Shown here: positions 1 through 11,800 of the stretch, piece after piece | Position numbering within the stretch: position 1 is the stretch's first letter | How the letters are laid out: each line of letters begins with the position of its first letter | NCBI GenBank assembly: GCA_013350335.1 | Contig: CM023534.1 | Location: 310,001 to 374,000 of the forward strand | Direction of reading: 5' to 3' | DNA from: Chimonanthus salicifolius | Lineage: Eukaryota; Streptophyta; Magnoliopsida; Laurales; Calycanthaceae | Length of the DNA: 64,000 bases | The notes under the pieces: model-generated | Database searches by the model: none | The model's input: the letters and a program-made list of their open reading frames with translations, nothing else | What the model was told of the DNA's origin: nothing | Program-made: the position numbers and the translations under genes

Positions 1-2
1 TT

Positions 3-2160
3 TGGGCGGGTTCTTTTAAATCTGGGATAAACACTGAAATTGATAGGAAAAGGATGAGTACTGATTTGTTGAGGCCTAAGGGAGAAAATACTGGTAATAA
101 GGCTGATAGAGGGAGCATGCTGAGACAGGTAGATGAGAAGCAGAAACGGGGGTCAGATTATTTTAAAGACAAGGAACTTGGCGAAGTCGAGAGAAAAAGG
201 TTGAAGACTGAAAACTGGAAATGCAAGGAAGGAAAGAATAATATGTTACAGCCCTGTATTTATCGAAAAGATTCTGAAGTTGACAGAAGAAGTGCAGGAG
301 TTGGAAATAAGAGAATGAACAGTGTGGACTATTTAAGTGCCAGGGAAGATACTGAAGATGATGGTGAGGATGTAAAGATGGAATTTCAAAAGGGTAGAGA
401 AGCAAGAATTGAGTTTAAACGGAAAAGGGTACTGGATCCCAAGCCAAAGGGCCCCATTGCTCAGTGGAAGCAAGGTGAAATGACATGCAATCAATCTACC
501 TTGGTTGATCAGAAAAGGGTCTCTCTTTCGCACAGAAATGACAGTTCAGTAGTCAACCGAAACAGGGACATCGACCACCTTGATAAGAAGATGTTCAGGT
601 TTGATAAAGATGAGAAATTCTGCCTGGCTGGTACATCAAAAGAGAAGTTTAAAGTCCTTGGTGACAATGCTATTAGGGTGCAAGGTAAGGGAGGTGTTCT
701 TAAGCTGCTATCCAATAATAAGATGAAGGTGGATGGGTCTGCGAAATTATATTATAGAAGGAAACAGAACCAAAGTAGAAAGGATGATGGATTGGTCAGT
801 CTTTCTAATTCTAGAGGGTCGATGCCTACTCCATTTCCTGGAGTGGAAAAACTCTCTGAAAAATCTGGTTCTTCTGTTGCAAGGTCAAAAAGTCATTCCA
901 ATCTGCATAAAATTTTCTCAGATGAAGAAAATAAAGCCCATTGTCTAAAAATTGACGACAATGGCATGAGCTTTCTGGGGGAGACGAGGGGAATGGATGA
1001 TTGTACGACTGTAGCAGAAGAAACAAGCAAAAAGGACAGTGGCTTAGAAATGGAAATCCCCATTCCAGCTGAGAAAAAGGATATAGGTAGGAGGAATGGA
1101 CGTAGAAAAGAAAAGCAGTTATTATGTGACCGGATAAAACATATGCTTTTTAGTGTTGGTTGGAAAGTTGACTACAGGCCCCGTAAGAGCAGGGATTATA
1201 AAGATGCTGTCTACATTGCTCCTTCAGGAACTGAATATTGGTCGATCGTTAAGGCGTATTATGCTTTTCAGAAGCAAATGACCTCCAAGGACAATGATGG
1301 CTGCTCTACTTTGGAAAATCTGAAAGACTGTGAGCAGTCTGGGACATTTAGTGGCAGCGATCATAAGCTTCAAGAGACTGAAAACTCTCTCTTGTATGAT
1401 ACCTGAGGAGGAACTTAGTATGCTGAAGAGGAATACTACCAAGAAGAAGTCAGGTAAGAAGCTTAAAGGTGAAGGAGGAAATAAAGATAAAAAGGAATTC
1501 AACCAAAAAAAGTTCATAAAGAGCAAGAAATTGAAAGAGAATGCAGGAAGCTCTTTGAAGAAAGGAAAACAAAATTCAAAATCTAGCAGGCTTTCAGGCA
1601 GGGCTCAATCGGCATCTTGTTCATCTGATGGCCATTTTATACAGGGAAGGGAAAATCGAAAAGGAAGGGAATGTGCTTTGTTAGCTCGTAGTTCTAGCAA
1701 AGGAGTGAATGTGGATAATGATGATTATGTTCCCTACCCTGGGAAGCGAAATATTTTTTCGTGGTTGATTGATTCTGGAATCATATGTGATAATGGGAAA
1801 GTGCAGTACATGAACAAGAAGCGTAATCGTGTAATGCTAGAGGGATGGATTACAATGGATGGAATTCATTGTATCTGTTGTAGTAAGATACTCACAGCTT
1901 TGAAATTCGAGATTCATGCTGGAAGCAAATTGGGTCAGCCGCTTGAAAACATATTTTTAGAGACAGGGAGTTCTCTTTTGCAGGCCCTGTTGGATGCGTG
2001 GGATAAACAAGAGGAAGCTGAGCGGCGTGGGTTCCATTTCATAGACATCAAGGGTGATGATCCAAATGATGATACCTGTGGCATTTGTGGTGATGGCGGT
2101 GACTTGATCTGTTGTGATAGTTGTCCTTCAACTTTTCACCAAAGCTGCTTAAATATTCAG
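3..2160 (+). CDS. IDM1-like exon 1 of the window (5' end off the edge)
   Basis: Codons starting at 3 run open to a stop at 1404-1406. The next reading frame (+1) is open from 1324 to the donor GTATGT at 2161. The first frame carries the WKVDYRPR motif (about 1160-1185) and [14 protein letters not shown]; the second carries [10 protein letters not shown], the TPL-binding-type domain (1798-2010) and the first half of the PHD finger ([16 protein letters not shown] at about 2079-2126, then FHQSC). Both halves match the same family, so one base too many, or an unusual small intron, separates them. The exon ends in phase 0. Confidence 0.88.
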
Positions 2161-2865
2161 GTATGTATAACTTCATATGGAACCTTATCATACTTAGGTG
2201 AGAGGGAATGAATTCTAATTTGTCATGGGGAGTTTGTACTATGTATAGCTTCTAGTGAAAGAAAAAAAAGCAACCATAATTAGTTAGATTTTAACGACTT
2301 CTTTCTTTTTCTTAGGTTTGTGATGGGCATCAAACGTGTTCTGACCAAGTATTATGAAAAATTTAACCTTTTTATAAATCTTTGGTAACTTCAAAACAGT
2401 TTTATGTTTTCGTACCTTTTTATCTAATTATCTCTATATGTGTGCATGTGCTAATGATCTAGAAAGACTGGTGTATGTGTGGGGTAATGATCTAGAGAGA
2501 TCAGTCTCTATTTCACCAAATAGAGACTCTTCTTCTTTTAATCGTAAGATCTACATAGATGCATTCTAATCACAAGAGAGTAGATGAATAGATAGATCAT
2601 TAGGTGAATTAGGAGTAAGAAAACATTCAATCCCATCCCATCATCATGACAAAAAATATAGGAGTTCAAAATTTAATAGTTTTATAGGCCTTAGATAATG
2701 CAATTCTTTGGCTCGAAATTCAATAATATATAACAGGTGGATGGGTGCAAATTTGGGATATATACCAATTCAAGGGTGTAGGTGAGGACAACGGTTTGGA
2801 TTGATCATTTGGGGGCCCCTCATAGGAGGTCTCTACGAGAGGATCTATCTTAACTATTCCCCCCT

Positions 2866-2897
<32 letters not shown>

Positions 2898-5800
2898 TTC
2901 TCTTCCCTTTCCTCTCTCTCTCTCTCTCTCTGTGTGTGTCTTTATATATAGGGGAGTTGTACGGTGTGAAAGAAAGAAACCATCTTAAGATGCGAAACTC
3001 ATTGTTATTGGTTCTGTACATAACTGACCGCCCATGTGCATGCATAGGCTCTCTTAGTCTTGACTGTAATCTTCTTTCTAAAATTGTGTTATTTTTATAT
3101 CTACTATTTTAGAATTACATATTTAATTAAATTTTTTTTCAACTGTATATTTGCCGTGTAAACCCTTGGTCATGTTAAGATATAGAAATTACGAGAAATA
3201 TTCAAAAAATGAGATTTTATTAGAAATTTTAGCTTTTCAATCTATAACTATAAAATAAGTGATTTACTTAAAAAAAAAACCTATAAAATAAGTGATTTTA
3301 TTTGATTGTCTATAAGTAGGGTTAAAAATATCAAAAAATTATATTTTAAATATATTTTATTAAAACTTTCTTTTAAAATGATTATAGAATAATTTAATTT
3401 TTGGACCCAGTTACATTTCACTAATTGACATGCAAGTCTCATTTTACGATGAAACCCTTTCGTGCCATCCCATCTTCTCTTTTCCATCCACATAACTTGT
3501 CTTCTGTCCATTAGATGTAATACACTCCATTTCTTTGATGATCCATAGTTAGAGGTTAGATCTCACTATTTGAAAATTTTGTTGCTAAAGACATATAAGT
3601 AAATTATTTGGATGTTATATTTGAAAAGCTTGAGACCCATCTAATCATCTTAACTTATTATCTTGAGATTTTAAATTTCAACCATCTAATGATAAAAATG
3701 TTAAATTCAATGGTAAAATCTTTTAGATGTATATTTCAAAAAATTTACTTGATATTTCGAGGGCGAGGTGTATGAAAGGTTAAGAATAACAAAATATGGG
3801 CTCAACCTTTCAGAATATGCAAAGGAAATATATATATACTTAAATGTTTACTAGAAAAGCCCAAGGCACCATGTAGTCATTTTTGGAGGGGAAGAAGTGG
3901 GGTTCAAACGTGGAAAGTCCAATGGTCCTGCCTTCGTGTGTGGAACCAATGACAACCTGCATTGCATACTTAGTTGTTTTTGTTGGTCCGCACACACACA
4001 CATAGATAGATAGATAGTTGGTTCGCGTGCGCGCGCGCACACACACAAAGATAGATAGATAGATAGTCCAGTGGTCCTACCTTTGTGTGTGGAACCAATG
4101 CCAACCTGCATTGCATACTTAGTTGTTTTTGTTGGTTCGCACACACACACACACACAAATAGATATATAGAGAGAGAGATAGATAGAGAGATAGATATGT
4201 CAACTTTTGACTTTATTTGCTTAATGAAATGGATAATTTTTTTGAATGATACTTGAATTTTGTAATCGTAATGATAGATAGATAAGAAAGATAGATATGT
4301 AAACTTTAGACTTTATTTGCTTAATGAAATGGATAATTATTTTTGAATGAAGCTTGAATTTTGTAATCGTAATGATAGATAGATAGATAAGAGAGATTAG
4401 ATATGTCAACTTTAGACTTTATTTGCTTAATGAAATGGATAATTTTTTTTGAATGAAACTTGAATTTTGTAATCGTAATGATAGATAGATAGATAAGAGA
4501 GATAGATATGTCAACTTTAGACTTTATTTGCTTAATGAAATGGATAATTTTTTTTTGATTGAAACTTGAATTTTGTAACCGTAATGTGGAAAATCTCTAG
4601 TTTATTTTTGATAAAGTTAGTTTCTCCAATAAATTAATATATTATTGAAATTAAAATTCTCCAATAAATTAATATATTATTGAAATTAAATTGAGTAACG
4701 AAGAACCTCATAACTTAGTTATGTTAGAGTTTTTGTTGAGCCAAACATGATAGGTTGCCTTTTTCAGTGATGGTGATGTGGCCTAAAAGCTGATTTTTTT
4801 TTTTTTCCTTTTGCATTGATGTGATAGTGATGGAGAAGACAAGTGTGACTGATTTTTGTATAATTCTGAGTATAGTCAACGCCCCATTCGACATTACAAA
4901 AGGACAAAACAATTGAAGAATTATCTTGAAAAAGGTGTCAGCACCAATGATCTACATGACATGGACACCTACTATTGGTCTAAGAATGGGGTTTAGTTTT
5001 TCTCTACTACCCTTAGGTGTACCCAATACTAGCCCATCTATGTGTATCTATTATATATCTATATATCTCTTAATATTATGTGCACTGTCATACATGAAAA
5101 AATGCCATTGTTGTTACTGGAGTGGTTATCTATTGTACTATACAAATGAGTGGAGTTGCTTCTGGCTGCACAACCCATGCCTATCTTTATCAGATCACAG
5201 TTATCCATTTTACCTTAGAATGGGGTGTGCAGCTGCCACATGGTGCTTCACTTCATACCCATCTCAATTAGATCTCATCACAATATAACCATGCAAATGG
5301 GTTCCTTTCCAAAGGACTGACACCTTTTTGCCCCCTTTAAATGAAATAAAGTACTGTGGTTTTTTTTTTTTTTGTTTCACTTTTTCGTGTATTTTATATT
5401 TCCTTTTTCCCCTTTCTGATATAACAATCATCTTTTTAATTATTTAACATATTCATTATCAATCGGTTAAATTTTTGGATCTTAACATCAAGGGTTAGGA
5501 TGATTAGATAGGTCTCCATCTTTGCAAGCAAAACATCGAAGTGATTTTATATACATTGTCCATATAGCCGCCTTTGAATGGTGGGTCTTGCTGACATAGG
5601 ACAGGACAAAAAGAACTGGGTTACCTAAACCTTAATATAATGTATGGATGTTTGTATGAAAATGCAAAGTGCATGCAAGTGATCAAGATCATGAAATGCA
5701 CCCAAGTGTCTATGATTCATGTGCTAGAAATTAGAAAGCAACATTACTATTTAATAATGAATAGAACTAATAATTTGCAGAATTGACATTTACAAGGAAT

Positions 5801-8800
5801 TGAAGTGTCCTTTATAAGAAAAATGGTATGCACACTGTAGTACTTATAAAGTTTTTTGCCAGGTCCACAAAGTAAACCCTTCAAAAGTGTTACCAAGATC
5901 TTGCTAACACTAACCCTAGGGCTCCAGACTTAGAGATCAACCATTGGACTGAAATAGTGCTTTACTAATACACCTAGACTTTGACAAATTATGTCATTCA
6001 GGATAAAAAAAGACCTCAAAAGGATCCAAAGTAGTAGGAAAAAATTTGGTTTAGGAAAGCTGAAGTGCATAGCAGGAAGGCAAATAGGGGTGAAATGGTG
6101 CCAAAATATGACGTCGTATGGCTGTACTTGTGTCCATTAAATATCTTTGCATTTTTGCCCTTTTTGGGGCTGCAAGGGTCTTGTGGTATTGTGGAAGGAA
6201 AGGGAAAAGGAAAAGAGTATTAAAAGGAAGAATCGAGAGGAAAAAGGAGAGGGAAAACGAGTAGAGATAGAAAAGGAAAAAAGAAGAAAAGAAGAAGGGA
6301 GTAAAGAGAAGAATAAAAAGAAGAAAAAGTTGCCTTGTTTTACATAAGGGTTCCTTGATCTCACACCAAGGAGAGTAGAGGAGTCACACGATTTCTACAG
6401 CGGGAGGATTAAAAAAAATTATTCGTCTAAATGTATTCTCAATAGGTTTTTACAGAAGTATTTATAAGCATAAAACTCTTAAGTTGCAACCTTGGACACA
6501 TGTAACTTAATGCAGACATGTGAGAAATTCAAACCACAAACAATAAACATACATCCTTAATAATCTTAGAACATGCACAAATTAAATTTATAGGATTAAT
6601 GAAATCCTAAGTATAAATGTGCAGTTGAAACTAAATGAACATCTGGATAAAATGACATGAATGGTTGGATTGGACCAAATCTGTGAATCCAGTGCTGGAC
6701 AACATATGATGTTGGCTATTTGGTCGCCTAGACCTAGATCTATGAGAATAAAGTAGAAGGTTATCATCTGACCTAATTAAAGTGACAATTGCATGATATG
6801 GTGCTTTCGTCTATCCTGGTGCTTTCGTCTATCCTAATGCTTTCATAATCGTGTCTCGATGTCCTCATCACCTACCCTCTAAAACAGCTCATTTGAGAAA
6901 AGGGAAGTACTACTATTAGGAGCATGCAAGAAGTCCTCTTATTTTCGATAGAGATAATTATGTTCTCTATATTTTTACAAATACTTGTCAAAACCAAGAT
7001 TTGAATTATTTTCTTAAATATTCTGAAATTTATTTTTTTTGATTACTAATTAAAGTATTTGCTATACTGCTAATTTTTTCTTCTCATTTTTCTTTCTCCT
7101 TTTTTTCTCATAGGTTCATTGATACAAAATTTTAGAATATCTTATTCTATTTTTGATCTTTATTTTTTTTCTTATCCTATATGTTTTCATTTCAATATTT
7201 CTTTCTTTACCACTAAATTTTTTCTTATGCTTTTGGGTTTATTTGGAAATAAGATAGTTGCCGTTCAAAAATAAAATAAAATATGGAAATAAGATAATAA
7301 ATTATTACAAAAATTGATATTGTTGTATAATTTTCGTATATTTCCTTTCCATTGGGTTTTCATATCTTCTATTTATTGTTATTGTTATTATTATTATTAT
7401 TTTTTTTACTTCTCTCGTTTGCTGGTTCATGCATCATATGTATACTTCTTTCAATCTGATACTTTGTAAATGGATAAACTAGATCCTTCTATATGAGTCC
7501 TATTGATTTTTCGAAATTCTTATTGATTCCTTGTATCTTGTGGATGTACAATCTTGAAGTTAATGCAAACATGATATTTTTGTTAAAGCTTTGACATTAG
7601 AAAATGTTGAGAAATATTGGCAACTATTCATTAGAAAAAGTTCTCATTTGATTGAGCTCATATTTACCTTTGATGGAAAAATTGTAACTATTGCATAGGT
7701 AGAGGATTGCATGCAAAACCGAAACCTAAATAGGATACCGTGTTGATAAGATACTTGTATGTATCGTATATCTATCCAGATGGATTTTAGAAGTGGAGAG
7801 TTGAATTCTAGTCCTTGTCTCCATTCAGTTTGTTAGTATCAATATCTTATTTGGCATCACAAGTTATTGTTTTGTAGCACATTAATCATCTTAATCAATT
7901 TTCAACAAATGTGTTATTCTTTTGGTGTATATAACATTCATTTTGTCATTGTTGCAGATGCTTCCTCCAGGTGATTGGCATTGTTCATATTGTTCATGTA
8001 GATTTTGTGGCGTTTTTGATCGAATCGAAGATGATGCTGTTACTGCCTCTTTACTCTCATGTAGTCAGTGCGAGGAAAAATGTATGTGTTATTTAATTAC
8101 TTAGGCATAGTTTAAAAACCTGAAAATTCAACTAGCCTTGGTTTCTTATTGAGTGAACTCATTGCATTCGATTAGTTTTGACAGAATAAAAAGTCTTAAG
8201 ACTTTTTTTTGGGATAACATGGGTATTCCAACACCACATTGGAGGTGAGAGTACTCTCGTAGATACAAGAAATCACCTACAAACCTTGTGTATGAACATA
8301 AGATCATTTTAATGTACAAACCACATATGGGAAAAGTCGTGAAAATATAACGAAAAGGTTTACAAAACAAAGAAAAATAATATTAATAATAAAACATTAA
8401 AAAATGACAAGCATAATAAAAAAATGAAAAATAAAAGAGCATAAACAGAATAAATAATGAGAGAGGAGGAAGAAAATGGCTTGGATTTGTTGGAGCTTCA
8501 ATGGAATGTTCAGTGTTCTGAATTTCTTTCTCCTTTCAAAAAATGAGAAAGTTTTGAGGATTTTGTCACCTTAGTGTGTGTTTAGATGCCACTAATATTT
8601 AGAAATTGAAAATGTTAATCTACTAATAAAGGGAGATTCAACCATTAAATTTGGTAGGTGAAAAAGTGGGAGCTCAGAAGCAAACAAAAGCAAATAAATA
8701 AAGGAAGGAAAGAGTGGGAGCTTATTTGCACAAAAATTGGAGATTAGCTTTTTTAGGTCTCTCCTGTAGCAATGGATCTATTTGTATCAATAGATATGCT

Positions 8801-11800
8801 CTACCAAATTCTTGAATACATTATTTGTTTTCCCGACTTGATTGGTTATAATGGGATTTGATTTCCCACAAGGCTCCATTTCACTCGGCCCACTCTATCT
8901 CATGGCTCTCCCCACTGCCCATAAATCTCTTCTTCCCTCTCTTTGCCCTCTTACTCTCACTCTCAGCCATCATTTGTTGAGAAAGGATCCTAGTCCTGCC
9001 TTGGCCGTATGCACCTCTTTGATTGCTAGGTCATTTTGTTTAATGTTGACATATGTCCTCCTTTGGGTCCGACAAATCATATCATTTGAATAAGATTCAT
9101 CATATCTATCTAAATATAAAAACATTTTATAAAAATATATTTTATTTTTATATAAAGGTGCAAAAATGGATGGCTGACTCTAGAATTAAAATTTTCCAAC
9201 TTAAAAGAGACTTTGAAATCTGTGTCCTACCTTAGCTATCTATTTTTGTACCTCTATATCAGAAAAATAAAATACAATTTTGAATATAATTTTTGGTATT
9301 TGGATAGATTTGATGAATATGATTTAGGTAATATGGTTTATGGGGCCCATTAATAGGACATGTCAACAAATTAAAAAAAATGGCTTGGCCGCATCGAGGT
9401 GCATATGACCAGGGTAGGATCGAATATGTTTTCCCATCTACCTTCTTTCTTTCCTTTAACTGTCACAGAACCATTTCCCTTTCTCCATCACCTAGCTCAT
9501 TCTCTCCGCTTCTATCTCTCTATGAGAGAAAATATCCATTTTGAACAAAATTGTGAAATTGAGAATTAATTTTGTATCAGCACACTTTGGATGATAATGA
9601 TGATTTGATTGGAAAATTCATGCTTCAATAGGATCCATAAAAAAATAATTGAAATATATTGCTATAAGTACGATTTTGAAATGCTACAAAGACTGAACCA
9701 TAAATAGGATTTCGATTTAATCCAACGATGACTGTATTCAAGAATGAGTAACATTTCAGAGAATGGGCTTAAGGAGAATGAATGGGAATGGCCCTCAAAG
9801 ATGATCATTGGAGCATATAATTAGGTAGGATGTGTAAAGGACTACATGGATAGAGTGTCCTGTGTAGTTTCATTTTGTCCATCATCCCACCTCATTAAAT
9901 GGGCCATAAAATTTGAACAGTTTATAGCTGTGAAATTTTCAAAGATCAAGATTATAAGACTAAAATTATCAAATAGGGATATAATTTCACACACATCCTA
10001 TTGATGTGGTTCCCTACTCATTTCGTCCTATTATGTGGCCATCTAGTCACTTTCAAGGGCCATTCTCCTTGGATCATTCTCCATAGAGTTTCTTTTTAAC
10101 AATGGATTGAAATTGATAAATATAATTAATATAGATGATAATGGATGGAACATAGAAAAATATTATTATATATTTTATTACTTGGTTTGCAACAAAATGT
10201 TTCACTATTAATTTCTTTACTCTAACAAGCTAGGAAGGCAAAATATCTATTTGATTTTTAAAAAAAATAAAATGATCCCCCCCCCCTCCCCCCCACCCCC
10301 ACCACACAGGCACCGATGATTGTCCTATGCATAGCTATGGGTCCATTTTTACTAATTGCAGTGAGATCATCAAAAAGGTCTATACATGAGAATTGAGACT
10401 AATAAAAGAATGATCACGTCACATTTTTAAAGGCCACAAAAGTTAAGAGATTCAAAAAGTAGTTTGAAGTGCTGAAGTTTTTGAGAACCAAAAAACATGG
10501 CTTCATTGATCTAATAGAAGTATTTTTTGATGGTCCATACATTAAAAATAGACCTTTTGATAGTCCATAAATTAAAAAATAGACCTTTGGAATAGCCACT
10601 CCAGTTGGTGGGTCCCACCCCTGGATGTGGTGTACATGCAATGGGGCCACTTTTGTCCATTATAGCGAACCTGTTTGAAATTTTTTACTTAAATACGGGG
10701 CCCATAAATATCACATTGATCAGATTAATCGAGCTACATCTTTAGATGCCATGAGAATTTAGAGATTAAAAAATAATTTAAAGTGGTTAAGTTTTAGGAG
10801 ATTGAAAAAATGGCTTGACTAATTCAACTAAAAGTAATTTTTTGATTTTCCACACAATGAGATATAGACCTTTCTAACAAATCCATCACCATGCCAATTA
10901 GTGGCCCCACCCCTAGGTGCACTGTAAGGGATGCACCACTTATGGGGCCTACTTTTGTCCATTGTGATGAGTCCATTAGTGAGGCAAAAGCTTCTGGCAA
11001 AGTTAGTGAGTGTTTATGTTATTATGGAATCAGTACATATGAAGTTTGATGTTTTACAGTAGTTGTCAAAAATATCTACATCTTCATCAGTTTAGCCAAA
11101 CATCATGATTTAAATCTACCAAGATTTGATAGGATTTTTACTGCAATAGCCAAACACCAAGATTTTAACCCTGAAGAGTTTAGTAATTCTGATTTCAGAT
11201 TTAACCCTAACTAAAAATAAGAGCCACATCTATGTCCCTAAAAAATTCCAAAAAATCAGCATGTCACACACTCAACCAACTCAAGTTGAAGTACTTGACT
11301 AAGTTTTTTACCTGACTTGGCAACTCTTATTGAGTTAGGCAACTTGAGTTACTTGATTTGGGCAACAGTTGAATTGACCTGGGAGATTAAATCAAGATTT
11401 TTTTTTGAGCTTTTGAAATTTGGATATACATAATTTCTTTTTTTGAAAGGTTATATACATAATTTCTTTTGGGATGGAACCTGAATGAAACTCATCAACT
11501 GTTCATGTTGTAGATCACCAAGGCTGCATTCCTGAATTTGATGCTGTACCTGTTGAGTCCAGTAGTCCACACACTTTGTTTTGCGGAAAGAGCTGTGGAA
11601 AGGTAACACATCTCAGGTTAACTGTTTGAGGCTCTTTTTTATTAATGTTTTTCATTTTTTACTAAAAATCAAGCTTTTGGTCAATTGTCCTACTGTCCAA
11701 GGTTGCTGGTATTTATCACACATGGTGGCAATTTTTCTTCTTTTATTGAGAGATGAGATTGAAGCAATCGTATTTTGTACATGGTGGTGAAATGGTCTTT

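Larger units (their letters stand above)
2161..7957 (+). other. IDM1-like intron, 5.8 kb
   Basis: Bounded by GTATGT and TTGCAG. It holds a poly-C/CT tract (2867-2938), a duplicated CA/GC/GATA block (3913-4190), a four-copy array of about 104 bp (4191-4590), a 35-bp tandem pair (4623-4692) and a purine-rich stretch (6183-6340). The remainder is AT-rich with no coding similarity that I can see. Confidence 0.85.
8082..11513 (+). other. IDM1-like intron, 3.4 kb
   Basis: Contains a short repeat shared with 29716-29762, a C-rich tract (10277-10312) and a diverged tandem duplication (10345-10985). No coding remnants seen elsewhere in it. Confidence 0.85.

Noticed and set aside
2801..3112. A 103-codon frame with polyproline
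   Set aside because: Caused by the poly-C and CT tract inside an intron.
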